Counted from the first letter of the stretch, positions 1-10,169 are shown. The stretch: DNA of 64,000 nt from Prinsepia uniflora (GCA_032719365.1 CM064868.1:15170463-15234462), one strand, 5' to 3'. Notes: generated by a model from the sequence alone, not told the origin. Program-made: numbers and translations.

Positions 1-2
1 AG

Positions 3-419
3 AGGGGAATTGCGGACCGGGAGGAAACGGTGCACGCCTTCTCCCAGCAGCTGAACGAGCAGGAGAAAGCCATGGGGGAGCTGCAGGGGGAAGTGGAGCG
101 GCTGCGCGTCCTGCTATCTGCCGATCGGCAGAAGACCCTGGAGGACTTCATGGCGGACCCGGTGTATGCGAATCATCTCGACCTGGCGCTTGCCGAGGTG
201 GAAGATGATTGCGTACAGCGGGTGTTGTACTTCAATCCAGGGGTCCCTCTCAACTTCCCGTGGCTGGATGAGCCCCCCGTCTTGACCAAGACTTTCTCGC
301 TGGACGGGCAACCGTCGAATGCCGAGGGCGAGCGGCCGGCCGGCGCGGAGAAAGCGGCAGAGGCGTCCACTGCCGACCAGGCTGAGGCGGCAGACGAGGA
401 GGTGGTGGTGGTGGTGTGA
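3..419 (+). CDS. Antisense ORF of the Tat-type element (partial at window edge)
   Basis: The reading frame is open from the window edge to a TGA at 417-419, on the strand opposite to gag-pol. The visible part begins with a Glu/Gln/Arg-rich, probably coiled-coil stretch. A conserved-looking segment follows (YANHLDLALAEVEDDCVQRV, then a Pro/Phe/Trp-rich piece), and the C-terminal tail is Ala/Glu-rich and ends in five valines. The true start lies outside the window, so no start is assigned. Tat-lineage elements are known to carry antisense ORFs between pol and the 3' LTR, and position and strand fit. The function of such proteins is unknown. A chance ORF is unlikely because the composition is protein-like and the frame stays open without interruption. 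Confidence 0.6.
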   Translation, partial: RGIADREETVHAFSQQLNEQEKAMGELQGEVERLRVLLSADRQKTLEDFMADPVYANHLDLALAEVEDDCVQRVLYFNPGVPLNFPWLDEPPVLTKTFSLDGQPSNAEGERPAGAEKAAEASTADQAEAADEEVVVVV

Positions 420-900
420 GGCCGAGGGCCGCGTAGATAGTTTTTGTATGGTTTTTTTTTTTGTAATCCGGGGGATGCCCCGTGTAGCATGTAGTTCGGA
501 TGTTTAAAGAGTAATAAAATTGTTCTTGGCAAAGTTGATATGTAGCACACTGGGCATTTTCTCTTTTTTTTTTTGAAATGAGAACTGCCGATAGGCGAGT
601 ACTTGGCATTTTTGGCATATGTGTAGGCATGCCGATCCACGGTCATGACCATAAACCCAGACCGTACTGGGCGTAACCACCGAATAAAATTGTAATGAAT
701 GTTTTGCGGCGGTATGCAAAGTAGGTGCCGCGTTGGTCACCGGGAGTGCCGATCGGCACTGGTGAATAGGCCACGTTGTAGTTGAGTATGAGGCTAACAC
801 TTGGATTTATAAAAGAACATTGTGCCGGAAAGGCAAGTTCGACTGGAGATAGCCAAGTCGAATTACAGTAAAGCATAACGTAACGTACATGGGGTGTGTT
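420..900. other. Non-coding spacer between antisense ORF and pol
   Basis: I see no supported gene here. The stretch holds T-runs (451-461, 562-574) and a perfect 16-bp palindrome (AGTGCCGATCGGCACT, 745-760), whose core also occurs at 118-131 and 6232-6241 in the same element. Confidence 0.6.
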
Positions 901-1944
901 CTAATTATGAAATAACTTGAGATGATCCGCGTGCCACGGGTGTGTAAGCAGACGTCCATCTGCAGTCTGAAGCTCATAGGTGCCTGGTCGACAAATTCGG
1001 GTCACGAGGTAGGGGCCCTCCCATGTGGGCCCGAGTGTCCCGTCAGCACGCTCCTTAGTGGCCAAGCTGACCTTGCGAAGGACCCAGTCACCGACCTGGA
1101 AACTGCGTTCGCGAACGCGAGAGTTGTGGTAGCGAGCAACTCGCTGTTTGTGTGCCAGGTTGCGGAGGGTGGCTTGGTCGCGGCTTTCCTCAATAAAGTT
1201 GAGATTTTGTGTGAGGAGCTCCGCATTCTCCTGTGGATCATTGGATAGGACTCGATAAGAGGTCTCTCCGATTTCCACGGGGACGACGGCTTCCGTCCCG
1301 AAAGTCAAGGCGAAGGGTGTCTCCTGTGTCGATGTCCTGTAGGATGTCCGGTAGGACCAGAGAACATCGGATAGGAGGTCGGACCATTGGCCTTTCGGGG
1401 TGTCGTGGAGTCGAGCCTTGAGGTTGTGTTTGATGAGCTTGTTTACGGCTTCCACCTGTCCGTTAGCCTGTGGATGTGCCACCGAGGCGAAGCAGAGCTG
1501 GATGCCATAGGTGTCGCAAAAGTGTCGGAAACGGGCAGAGTCGAACTGAGTGCCGTTGTCCGTGACGATCGTGTGGGGGATACCAAAGCGACAGATGATG
1601 TTCTGGTAAACAAAGCTCTCGACCTGGGCGGCCGTGATTGTTTTGAGGGGCTTTGCCTCGGCCCATTTAGTGAAATAATCCACTGCAACGATTGCGTGTT
1701 CGACGCCGCCCTTTCCTCGCGGCATGGGGCCGATGAGATCCAGACCCCATTGAGAGAAAGGCCAGGGGCTGAGCATGGGAGTAAGGCGCTCAGCGGGAGA
1801 ATGAGGTACAGGGGCGCACCGTTGGCATGGGACGCACCGTTGGGTGATGGCTATAGAGTCGGCGCGCATTGTGGGCCAATAGTATCCCTGCCGGAAGGCT
1901 TTATGTGCGAGGGACCTGGGTCCGGAGTGGTTACCGCAGATTCC
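901..1944 (-). pseudogene. Integrase domain of the Tat-type element
   Basis: This is the C-terminal part of the same frame as the upstream polyprotein, from which a TAG at 1945-1947 separates it. An ATG-initiated ORF runs 1869-901 (322 aa). The frame between the TAG and that ATG still encodes the zinc-binding HHCC region (His residues around CGNHSG and SLAHKAFRQGYYWP, then CVPCQRC). The catalytic triad is readable: D44 (WGLDLIGP), D in TDNGTQF about 60 residues later, and E in GQVEAVNK. A C-terminal part typical of gypsy integrases follows (GDWVLRK, LGPTWEGPY). The stop at 901 fits a full-length C-terminus. Integrase would insert the cDNA into nuclear DNA. The stop separates the zinc-binding region from protease and RT unless it is read through. 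Confidence 0.85.
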
Positions 1945-4900
1945 CTAGTGAATTTCTCGGAGCACCGCAATGCCCTGGTCCGTAAGGAGGCACTTGAGGA
2001 GGGGGGTGTCGAATCCCCGTCGGTATAGGTGGCCATGCGCCATGGTGTATCGTGCGGACTGGCGTTGGATGCGTCGGGCCTCGTTGCGGTTGGGCGGGAG
2101 TTCGGCCATGGTGAGGTACCGGACAATGGGGTCCATCCAAGAGGCTTCCTGTGTTGCGGCCAGGACTGGTTGCTCGTTTGTGCTTGGGGATGCCAAAAAT
2201 TCGACGGGAACACGGCGGCCTATCTTGTCGTCGATGGAGAAGGCCAGGCGGGCCAGGGCATCGGCGTGGCTGTTTTCCGACCGCGGTACCTGGATGATCT
2301 CGTAGCCGCGGAAGTGGCGGAGTAGGGACCGCACTTTTGCCAAGTATCGGGTCATGGAGGCGTCTTTGGCATCATAGAGGCTGTTGATCTGTCGGACAAC
2401 GAGCTGGGAGTCGCTGTAAATCTGCAGCTGTTGTGCTTGGAGGTCGGTGGCCAAACGGAGGCCAGCAAGGAGGGCTTCGTACTCAGCTTCGTTGTTGGAG
2501 GCCTGGAACCCAAAACGCAACGCGTACTCCAGCCGTCCGTGGGTAGGCGTGCTGAGGACGAGGCCGGCGCCGGAGCCGGTATGGCAGGAGGACCCGTCCA
2601 CGTAGAGAGTCCATATCGGTTTGGCGGGGTCCAAAGTGGACGGGGTTGACGACTTGCGGATAGGAGCGGCGGGTGCCGCGATGTTGGGGTCCGAAGTGTC
2701 AGGCATGTGCTGCGTTGTGTTGTAAGTGAACTCGGAAAGGAAGTCGGCGATGACCTGTCCTTTGACAGCCGGTCGCGGGGCGAAAGTGATATCGAACTCA
2801 CTAAGCTCTACCGCCCACCTGATGAGCCGCCCCGAAGTGTCTGGCTTTTGGAGCACCTGGCGAAGGGGTTTGTTGGTGAGGACTAACATGGGATGTGCTT
2901 GAAAGTATGGGCGGAGGCACCGGGCCGTCACAATGAGGGCAAAAGCCAACTTCTCCAGGTCGTTGTACCGGGTTTCTGCGTCCTGGAACGCCTTGCTGAC
3001 ATAGTACACTGGGAACTCCGCGCCGTCCCGACTGGTGACGAGGACGGAGCTGACAGCGGATGTGGAGACAGAAAGATAGACGGTGAGCCGTTCCCCGGTG
3101 GTAGGTCGGGTAAGTAGGGGCGCGGTGCTCATGTAAGTTTTGAGAGCCTCGAAGGCAGCGTCGCACGTCGCGTCCCAGTTGATGTGCCGGCCCTGGGTCT
3201 TCATGACCTTGAAGAATGGTAGACACTTGTCTGTCGCACGAGAGATGAACCGGGTGAGAGCGGCGATCCGGCCGGTAAGGGTTTGGACTTCCTTGAGTGT
3301 GCGCGGGGGCTTCATGTCCAGGATGGCCTTGATTTTTTCGGGGTTAGCCTCGATTCCCCGCTGGCTGATCATGTAGCCGAGGAATTTGCCAGAGCGGACA
3401 CCGAAGACGCACTTGGCGGGGTTGAGCCGCATCTTGTATTGCTTCAGGACCTGGAACATCCTGTGGAGGTTAGGTACGTGCTGGTCGGCTGTCCGGCTCT
3501 TGACGAGCATATCGTCTACGTACACCTCCATGGTTTTGCCAATCTGATCCGCGAACATGAAGTTGACAAGCCGTTGGTAGGTGGCGCCGGCGTTCTTGAG
3601 CCCGAAGGGCATAACATTGTAGCAGTAGACTCCTAGATTGGTGCGGAAACTGGTGTGGATCTGGTCGTCGGGGTGCATCCGGATTTGGTTGTAGCCAGAG
3701 TACGCGTCCATGAAGCTGAGAAGTTCATGGCCAGCTGTGGCGTCGACCAAAAGATCGATCTTAGGAAGCGGGAAACTATCCTTCGGGCAGGCTTTGTTGA
3801 GATCCGTGAAGTCGATGCACATCCGCCAGGCTCCGGAGGGTTTCTTGACGAGTACGACGTTTGCGACCCACGTGGCGTAAATGGCCTTGCGCACGAAGTG
3901 AATGGTGCTGAGCCGAACGATTTCTTCTTGCATGGCCAGCTGTCGTTCTGCGTCATAAGTCCGCTGCTTCTGGGTGACTGGTTTGAAGGAGGGGCTGATG
4001 TTAAGCCTGTGGCAGATGACGTCCGTGGAGATGCCAGGCATGTCGGCGTAGGACCAAGCAAAGACCTCGCTGTTGTCCCGGAGGAATTGGGTGAGTTGTG
4101 ACCTGATTTCGGGAGCGAGGGTGCTTCCAATCTTCACTTGCCGCTCGGGGTTATGCGGGCAAAGGGTGACCAGCTCCGTATCCTCCACGGGGTGCGGCTG
4201 CGAGACAGTGGAGAGGTCGCGCGGGTCCTCGGGGGGACCTGCCCGCATTTGTTCAAGGAGCTCGGAGTCGACAGGGTCGGCCTCGTAAGCAGCCTCGGCG
4301 ACGGTCATGGTCTCCCGCTTGTTGTATGGGTTGAGCTTTGTCAGGGCGGTCTGATAGCAGGAGCGGGCGGATTGTTGGTTACCGCGGACTTGGCCAGTGC
4401 CCATGACAGTTGGAAACTTCATGAGAAAGGCCCGGGTGGAGATGACGGCACTGAGCTGGTTGAGGAGTCCCCTTCCCAAAATGACGTTATAAGCAGTGGG
4501 GCAGTCGACTACCAGGAAGGTGGTGATGGCGGTTGCGATCTTGGGCGCGCTCCCCAGGGAGATAGGCAGGGAGATGGTGCCAAGGGGCATGACAGAATCG
4601 CCCGAGAAGCCGAGTAGCGGGGAACCAGCATGGGTGAGGTCCGTGGAGTTTATGCCCAACTGGTTGAAAGTGTCCATGAAGAGGACGTTCACAGAGCTAC
4701 CCGTGTCCACCAGGATCCGCCCAACATCGAAATTGGCGATCTGAGCGCGGATGATTAATGGGTCATCGTGGGGAAAGATAACTCCCCGCTCTTCTTCCTC
4801 GGAGAAAGCGATGGGCGTCCATCCTGCCCGGGCGATCTTGGCCGCGCGTCCATCCGTGATGTTGAATATTTGGTGGTTGGATGTCGTGGCGCGCAAGAAG

Positions 4901-6261
4901 TTCTTCTTAGCCCGATTGGAGGTGCAGGAGGAAGAGATGGTAGGGCCCCCGCTGATCGTGTTGATCTGTGGCAGTCCCTGTCCGGGGCGTGCGTGTTGGA
5001 GGAACTGGTTGATCTTCCCCTCCCTTACGAGTGCTTCCACAATGTCGCGGAAAGCCACGCACTCGTCGATGGTATGGCCATTGAACTTGTGGTACTGGCA
5101 GTACAAGTTGGATTGGACGCCCGGGCGGGGGCCGGGTGGTCGTGCCCGTGGCTTGGGGATGGTGTCCTCGATGCTCATCAAGACGTTCTCGAGGGAGGTG
5201 TTCAGGATTGAATAGGTTTCGTACTTTGAGGCTGGCCCCGTGTAGGGTTTGCCTGCTTGGTGGTGGCCTGATCCCTGCCCCTTGTTGTGGTACTTGTCCC
5301 TCCCACGATGGTCATTGTTGTACGTCCCTTTCCGCTTAACGGAGTGTGAGTCAGATCGGTGATCTGTATGTGCGTTATTGGTCGGCGGAGGCGACCGTGC
5401 CTGCCGGTTACTGGGAGGTGGAGGGCGCGAGCCATTTACGTCAGGCCGGGATGCGACCTGGGGAGAGTTGAAGTGCTCCGCTTTGGCGTGTATTGCTGCC
5501 TGTCGCATGAGTTCGTTGTAATCGTCCCAGCCCTGGGTGAAGGCATGGTACTTGAAGGTGGACTCCCGCAGCCCGTTGCGGAAAGCGCGGTAGGCGGCCT
5601 TGTCGTCCGTCTCGTGGCATTTGGAGTATTCCAGGCTGAAACGTGCGGCGTATTGGCGCAGGGGCTCGCTATCTCCCTGTCGGAGGGTTCCCAAGTCTTC
5701 GGTTGTGAGCAGTCGATCCGTCTGGATCATGAACTGGTTCAGGAATACCGTGTGTAGGCGGTCGAACGAGTCGATAGACTGTGGTTCCAGGCGATAGAAC
5801 CAATTGAGTGCGGCCCCAGTGAGGGTTGAGCTAAAAATCAAGCACTGCGCCTCGTCAGAGAGATTCCTGAAGGCGAGCGCTGAGTTGTAATTGTTGATAT
5901 GGGTGTCTGGGTCGCCTTGTCCATTATATGGAGCAATTTTCAGGGGCTTGACCTCCGTCTCATGGCGGTACCGCATGATGCGGTCCGTGAAGGGACCAAT
6001 GTTGGGCCGGGGTCTGGGCAGTGTCCCAACCTTGGGTCTGGCGGCCTCCAATTCCCGCACGCGCTGGAGGAGTTCCCGAATCACCTCGTTTGATTGGTCG
6101 GGTCGATCTGCCCCAATCGGGTGGTCGCCAATTGGATGATTTGCGCTGCCGCCTCTGGGCTTCTCGGGTTGTACCGGTCGCCGCCCGGACGAGGCCGTGG
6201 TTGAGCTGGCGTTGTCCTCCGGCTGGTGCCTGCCGATCGGCGAGGAGGGATCACCCTGGGG
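1945..6261 (-). CDS. Gag-protease-RT-RNase H polyprotein of the Tat-type element
   Basis: The frame is open from the TAG at 6262-6264 to the TAG at 1945-1947. Its first ATG is at 6084 (1379 aa from there). Approximate residues from that ATG: retro-gag domain 30-190, a CxxH...GH...C knuckle-like motif near 335, protease DTGSS near 457, RT 640-870 with YVDD near 855, a gypsy RNase H 930-1050, and a second RNase H 1158-1285. The second has the acidic set in YVDGSS, NNEAEYEAL, YSDSQL and HADALA. The doubled RNase H is diagnostic for Tat-type elements. Protease would cleave the polyprotein; RT and RNase H make the cDNA. No frameshift is seen. Because both flanking stops are in the same frame, this is the middle of one continuous gag-pol gene. 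Confidence 0.85.
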   Translation of the reverse strand, partial: PQGDPSSPIGRHQPEDNASSTTASSGRRPVQPEKPRGGSANHPIGDHPIGADRPDQSNEVIRELLQRVRELEAARPKVGTLPRPRPNIGPFTDRIMRYRHETEVKPLKIAPYNGQGDPDTHINNYNSALAFRNLSDEAQCLIFSSTLTGAALNWFYRLEPQSIDSFDRLHTVFLNQFMIQTDRLLTTEDLGTLRQGDSEPLRQYAARFSLEYSKCHETDDKAAYRAFRNGLRESTFKYHAFTQGWDDYNELMRQAAIHAKAEHFNSPQVASRPDVNGSRPPPPSNRQARSPPPTNNAHTDHRSDSHSVKRKGTYNNDHRGRDKYHNKGQGSGHHQAGKPYTGPASKYETYSILNTSLENVLMSIEDTIPKPRARPPGPRPGVQSNLYCQYHKFNGHTIDECVAFRDIVEALVREGKINQFLQHARPGQGLPQINTISGGPTISSSCTSNRAKKNFLRATTSNHQIFNITDGRAAKIARAGWTPIAFSEEEERGVIFPHDDPLIIRAQIANFDVGRILVDTGSSVNVLFMDTFNQLGINSTDLTHAGSPLLGFSGDSVMPLGTISLPISLGSAPKIATAITTFLVVDCPTAYNVILGRGLLNQLSAVISTRAFLMKFPTVMGTGQVRGNQQSARSCYQTALTKLNPYNKRETMTVAEAAYEADPVDSELLEQMRAGPPEDPRDLSTVSQPHPVEDTELVTLCPHNPERQVKIGSTLAPEIRSQLTQFLRDNSEVFAWSYADMPGISTDVICHRLNISPSFKPVTQKQRTYDAERQLAMQEEIVRLSTIHFVRKAIYATWVANVVLVKKPSGAWRMCIDFTDLNKACPKDSFPLPKIDLLVDATAGHELLSFMDAYSGYNQIRMHPDDQIHTSFRTNLGVYCYNVMPFGLKNAGATYQRLVNFMFADQIGKTMEVYVDDMLVKSRTADQHVPNLHRMFQVLKQYKMRLNPAKCVFGVRSGKFLGYMISQRGIEANPEKIKAILDMKPPRTLKEVQTLTGRIAALTRFISRATDKCLPFFKVMKTQGRHINWDATCDAAFEALKTYMSTAPLLTRPTTGERLTVYLSVSTSAVSSVLVTSRDGAEFPVYYVSKAFQDAETRYNDLEKLAFALIVTARCLRPYFQAHPMLVLTNKPLRQVLQKPDTSGRLIRWAVELSEFDITFAPRPAVKGQVIADFLSEFTYNTTQHMPDTSDPNIAAPAAPIRKSSTPSTLDPAKPIWTLYVDGSSCHTGSGAGLVLSTPTHGRLEYALRFGFQASNNEAEYEALLAGLRLATDLQAQQLQIYSDSQLVVRQINSLYDAKDASMTRYLAKVRSLLRHFRGYEIIQVPRSENSHADALARLAFSIDDKIGRRVPVEFLASPSTNEQPVLAATQEASWMDPIVRYLTMAELPPNRNEARRIQRQSARYTMAHGHLYRRGFDTPLLKCLLTDQGIAVLREIH

Positions 6262-6834
6262 CTAAGGGGAGAGCGGCGGAGGCTGTGTGGGTCGGCGTGC
6301 CGATCCAGATCGCGACCGGGCACCCTGGGATAGCACGGGAAGGGGCGGTTGCGCCTGGATGCGGGGGTCGTGAGTCGGGTAAGTCAGGCGATTAGCCGGG
6401 GCCTGTGTCCGTCTCTTGTCGAGCAGTTCGCGAGTGTCACGGTAGATCTGCGTTCCCGAGGGGCCAGGTAGGTCGGTCTGGTGGAAGAGCAAGCGCCCGG
6501 AGGCCTCTGGCTGGCAGGTGTCACTGATCTCGACCCGGCAGGCGTCGAAACCCCGCCGACGCGACGCAGCGGCCAAGGCCCGTTTGGTTGCCTCCCGTTG
6601 TTCCTCCAATTCCTCGCGTGTAGATTGCAGGATGGCCAGGGTGCTTCCGTGCTGCTCCCCCCACACGTGGTTCCTGCTCTCGATGGCAGCATTGCTCTTC
6701 CTGAGTTCGGCAACCTCCGACCGGAGGGTTCTCAGCATCTCGAGCATGTCATCGGAAGGTAGGCCGGCTCGGGTTCGGTTGCGATCTCCCTGGGGTGTGT
6801 TGTTGAGCTCACCGTCATCCCGTTCGGCAGACAT
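6262..6834 (-). CDS. Gag N-terminal part of the Tat-type element
   Basis: The ATG at 6834 lies 59 bases after the PBS, as expected for a gag start. The 190-aa product is charged, with a likely coiled coil (residues 30-95, Leu/Glu/Arg-rich) and a Pro/Arg/Ser-rich C-terminus. It ends at TAG 6262-6264, but the same frame stays open downstream to the retro-gag domain. It is therefore probably the N-terminus of one gag-pol protein interrupted by a stop. The sequence after the TAG (CCCCAG) does not match the known strong plant readthrough context. Confidence 0.7.
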   Translation of the reverse strand: MSAERDDGELNNTPQGDRNRTRAGLPSDDMLEMLRTLRSEVAELRKSNAAIESRNHVWGEQHGSTLAILQSTREELEEQREATKRALAAASRRRGFDACRVEISDTCQPEASGRLLFHQTDLPGPSGTQIYRDTRELLDKRRTQAPANRLTYPTHDPRIQAQPPLPVLSQGARSRSGSARRPTQPPPLSP

Positions 6835-6893
6835 TGTTCGTCGGCAGCAGGTTGAGCAACGGTATGTGAGTGAGTGGGTGTTTACAATTCTTT

Positions 6894-6910
6894 CCCACAG
6901 ACGGCGCCAA
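6894..6910 (-). other. Primer binding site of the Tat-type element
   Basis: In element sense, TTGGCGCCGTCTGTGGG follows the LTR terminal CA directly. TGGCGCCGT matches the 3' end of plant tRNA-Asp, a known primer for Tat/Athila-type elements. The match weakens after about nine bases. Confidence 0.7.
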
Positions 6911-7486
6911 TGTTTGATCCTGAAATGACCAACACGATGAGACCCGCTGGGGGTTCTGGGACCAGCCGCGTGGTGTTTCGGGTCCGCTGGGGCGTGGCCG
7001 TTCGGCGAGTATCCTGCAAGGACTAGACACCGGTGTGGTGCCGGCCGAAGGGGCTCCGATGCCTAAGTTAGTATCTGAGTGCCGAGAGGCAAATAAATAC
7101 AGTGCTCTGGATCGGTTCTTAGTGTCTTACCTTTGTGAAGGGTTTCGGGGTATTTATAGTAGCCATAACTGCGGTAGGTGGGCTACTGTTACGGGAGCAG
7201 GTGGTGCTTGATGGCTGGGAGCCGCCTGACAAGCCCTGGATATCCGGAGGAGGCGCCAGCTGGAGTCCCAACCTGCCTCCGTCAGGGAGTTGGTGTGACA
7301 GAGTTGGTTAGGTGACTGTCGCAGCCAGCTGTCGTCTGTTCACTGTCAGGTGCCGAATGGCGGGTCTGCAGTGCGGTGCCGGTCGGCGGGCCGTGGGCCG
7401 TGAGGGTGCCGATCAGGCGATCGGTCGGCGGCCTTCCTGTCCTGGTGGGACCTGTGCTAGGGTGGTCGGTCGATATGGTATCAACA
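6911..7486 (-). repeat. 5' LTR (576 bp) of the Tat-type element
   Basis: In element sense it starts TGTTGATACC (ending at 7486) and ends ATCAAACA (6911), giving TG...CA ends. The PBS follows immediately. It contains a TATA box and several GCCGATC-like words. The 3' partner is not in the window, so LTR divergence cannot be assessed. Confidence 0.8.
7151..7160 (-). promoter_or_regulatory. TATA box in the Tat-type LTR
   Basis: ACTATAAATA in element sense, about 325 bases into the 5' LTR. This is where a U3 promoter is expected to define the R start. Confidence 0.6.
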
Positions 7487-7850
7487 GGATTATATCGGAA
7501 AATGATTTTCCAAGGCTTTCTTTTTGTCCACTCACGGTTTTTATGGGTTTTCTTACCTTTTAGGCTATTTGTAACGAGGGCAAAATAAGGCTGAGGAATT
7601 TTCCTTTGAACTACGAACTCCTTTTTACCATAGTAGGATTCTAGTTATCGTTATTTTGATTATCTAGTGCTCCGTATAACCTTTATTGTCGAACTCTGTA
7701 TAATGGTTGACACGTGAATGATATCCCTTTTCTGACATTATTGCATATTTATTTTGGACTGAGGGTAATTTTGGAATTTTTGGTGTTTGTGTTAGACGAG
7801 AGTAAGCCTTATCACGAGTATCGAGGGATCTTCCATGGAGGGTCCTATCA
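7487..7850 (+). repeat. 3' tail of a Tekay-type LTR interrupted by the Tat-type element
   Basis: It closely resembles 18737-19045, another LTR tail. It contains GTCCACTCAC (7526-7535), a pyrimidine tract with TTTTAG, and the end GGTCCTATCA at 7850, followed by a PBS. The 5' part lies left of the Tat insertion, outside the window. Confidence 0.75.
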
Positions 7851-7853
7851 TTT

Positions 7854-8038
7854 TGGTATCAGAGCACTAGGTTAATTCATGTGGGCTGCACTGTTGCTGT
7901 GCATGGAAGTTTTGTTACTAACGGCTCCCTCTTTCAGACATTATGCCCCACGACGACATCTTCGTCAGTAGTTTGGCAATGAGGATAACGATAGAAAAGC
8001 TAGGTGATATCACACCTTGAATCAATTTAGGCTGGCAT
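7854..8038 (+). mobile_element. PBS and leader fragment of a Tekay-type element
   Basis: TGGTATCAGAGC at 7854-7865 is the initiator-Met tRNA primer binding site, 3 nt after the LTR end. About 170 bases of leader follow, then minus-strand LTR R1 interrupts. No gag domain is recognisable. Confidence 0.7.
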
Positions 8039-9247
8039 TAACACAACCTATCCCAATCCCCTTGAATTATTGTGGGATGCACCATGCTCCCGTTTGACAC
8101 CACGTGCTAGACTATGGATAAAACCGTAACTCGCTTGGGGTTACTAGAGGGCATAGTGACTTGTGGAGTACGCACCGACATGTGATGTCTCGGTCTCTGC
8201 TACAGCTTGCATCTGCGATCAACCTGAAGGTTATCAAAAACCATAAAAGCTGCTAGTGGACAAAAAAATAAACAGTTTCTAAAATCATTTAACGAAAATG
8301 ACATTTATACCCTTCACGTAAAAGCATGCATGCATCCGAAAATAAGTATTTCAAATACTTTCTTAAAAGCAAATCATATTGCTTTTCAAATCAAAACACA
8401 GTGAAAAATGCTTCTCAATCAAATTCATTTCCTCAGTGGGGTCTCAGCCCAAAACCAAATCACATAGGGTCTCAGCCCAAATGAAAACCACGTGAGATCT
8501 CAACCCAAAACAATTATCATAAATCATCTCAATAGGGTCTCTTCCCGAACATAGACTCGCATCCGGAGTCTCATAAAAACATGTTCACCAATCCTCTTGA
8601 TCCAATATCCAATCATCTCACATCATCACCAGTCACGATATCAATGTTACGCGTGTGACTTGGGATTACACATCTGAGTATGCACCAGACTCAGAGCCAG
8701 TGGCTTGACATCTAGGTGCTCTAACTTAGGATCACACGTCACACAGGATGGTCAACATCTGAGCGATGGCATCTACATGATCGGAACCCCTAGCTCGACG
8801 TTTGCAAAATGTTCATCTCTGGCACTCCTATAGGCAGTGTCCCCATGACTTCTCTAGGATCACACATCCCACTAGATGGTCGACGTCTCGAGATTATCAT
8901 CACATTATAGAGGATGGTCGTGTGGAAAACATTTCACAAATCATCTCAAATAGGCCCACGCCCGAAATATAGTTTATCAAATCATTTTCCAAAAAATAAT
9001 TATTAAAAACAGTGTCTAGAAACACTTCATAAATCCACGATTCCTTGAATCCTATCAAATCCAAACTCGTAAATCCATAAACAAACCGAAATCTCATAAA
9101 TCATAACTGGGTCACAAGCCCGATATATTCCACGTTTGACTATATTCTATGTCAAACTATAAATTAACTAGGACACAAGCCCAAAACACATTTCCAAATC
9201 TGAAAACTATTTCATTGTTCAAAATCACATTTGACTATCATGTGAGC

Positions 9248-10169
9248 TGGATTGAAAAATCGTCACTATCGCTGATATATCAATTTTCCAGTCGGCGGCA
9301 CATAAGAAGGGGGGAAGATATTGGCCAAAATTTCGACATGATTTCTTATTTTGAGCCCACATATCCTTTCTTGGGATCAAAACGATGAAGATGCACTATT
9401 AATCGTGAAAATCGGACGTAAAACGAAGAAGATTGAGTCGGGTTATGCCGTCGGGTTGGAAAACCGGAGTTGCAGACCCGGTTGGAGGTAGGGGGATGAC
9501 TCCTATTGTTTATACTTATATAATTGGCGTTGGTTAATTTACAAAATCGCTGGCTAGCAGCGTTGGTTGGGTTTTTGTTTCTCATTTGGGGGGTCTTGGG
9601 TTCGACCCCCCACAAGCCTACAACTACTTTTTTTCCCTTTTTTATCCATTTGTATTCATTTTTTCCACTTTTCAACAAAGTTTGGGTTTTTTTTCTTTTT
9701 CATTTTTTGTCCAATTTTAAATATATCAATTACTTCCAAATTTTAAACAAAGTTTGATCCTATTTTTTCTCCAATTTAAAATATATTTAAACTTATTTTA
9801 TCATTTTTCTTATATTGAATTTTTGTATGTTTATTGTTATGTTTTTTAATATATTAACATTCAATTATAGTAACTCACTTCAATTTATATTTATATTTAA
9901 GATTTTATATTATTAGTCATCGTTAGAATCATATTACATCATATATTTATTATATTGAAGTCATTTTATAGTTTTTATTAGTCATATATAACCATTATTG
10001 GGTATTTAGGTTTTTCCCAAAGTTTCGTTCCAAATTTCCAACTTTTAGACCGAATTTCCGTCATTTTTGTTGACCGTAAACGATATCGAAATCGATACCG
10101 ATATTTAGGGCGAAATATCCGTAAATTTGACGAGCGATATATCCGTCGATATCGATATTTCAATCCTTG
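9248..10169. mobile_element. DNA transposon / MITE-like insertion in LTR R1
   Basis: The insertion is flanked by an 8-bp duplication CATGTGAG (9240-9247 and 10170-10177). Short terminal inverted repeats match at 13 of 14 bases: GGATTGAAAAATCG (9250-9263) against CGATATTTCAATCC (10153-10166). No transposase ORF is present. The 8-bp duplication fits hAT or Mutator-like families. The right end is rich in ATATCG words. The middle is AT-rich and holds a tRNA-like B-box. Confidence 0.65.
9530..9612 (+). other. Possible tRNA-derived (SINE-like) stretch with pol III B-box
   Basis: GGTTCGACC (9599 on) matches the B-box consensus and lies about 45 bases after TGGCTAGCAGCGTTGG, which loosely resembles an A-box. 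A T-rich run follows. This is weak evidence for a SINE head inside the MITE. No cloverleaf folds, so it is not a tRNA gene. Confidence 0.25.

Larger units (their letters stand above)
1..7486 (-). mobile_element. Ty3/gypsy LTR retrotransposon, Tat-type, left-truncated by window edge
   Basis: A minus-strand element. From right to left it has a 5' LTR (6911-7486), a PBS, one long gag-pol frame (6834 to 901), a non-coding spacer and an antisense ORF that runs off the left edge. The 3' LTR is outside the window. Domain order is gag, protease, RT, RNase H, a second RNase H, integrase. The extra RNase H and an antisense ORF after pol are known traits of the Tat lineage (Ogre/Retand/Grande relatives). 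The right 5-bp flank is GGATT (7487-7491); its partner is not visible. The element sits inside a Tekay-type LTR tail that resumes at 7487. Two in-frame TAG codons suggest this copy is no longer autonomous. Confidence 0.9.

Noticed and set aside
1387..2028. A 213-codon plus-strand ORF opposite integrase
   Set aside because: It is the antisense shadow of the pol frame, with no domain of its own. GC-rich pol regions produce many such frames.
6262..6264. Programmed readthrough of the gag TAG
   Set aside because: The following bases do not match the CARYYA-type context and no stem is evident. Kept only as a testable alternative.
7854..7865. tRNA-Met gene fragment
   Set aside because: TGGTATCAGAGC directly follows an LTR end, so it is a primer binding site. 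The same holds at 31592, 36617 and 56440.
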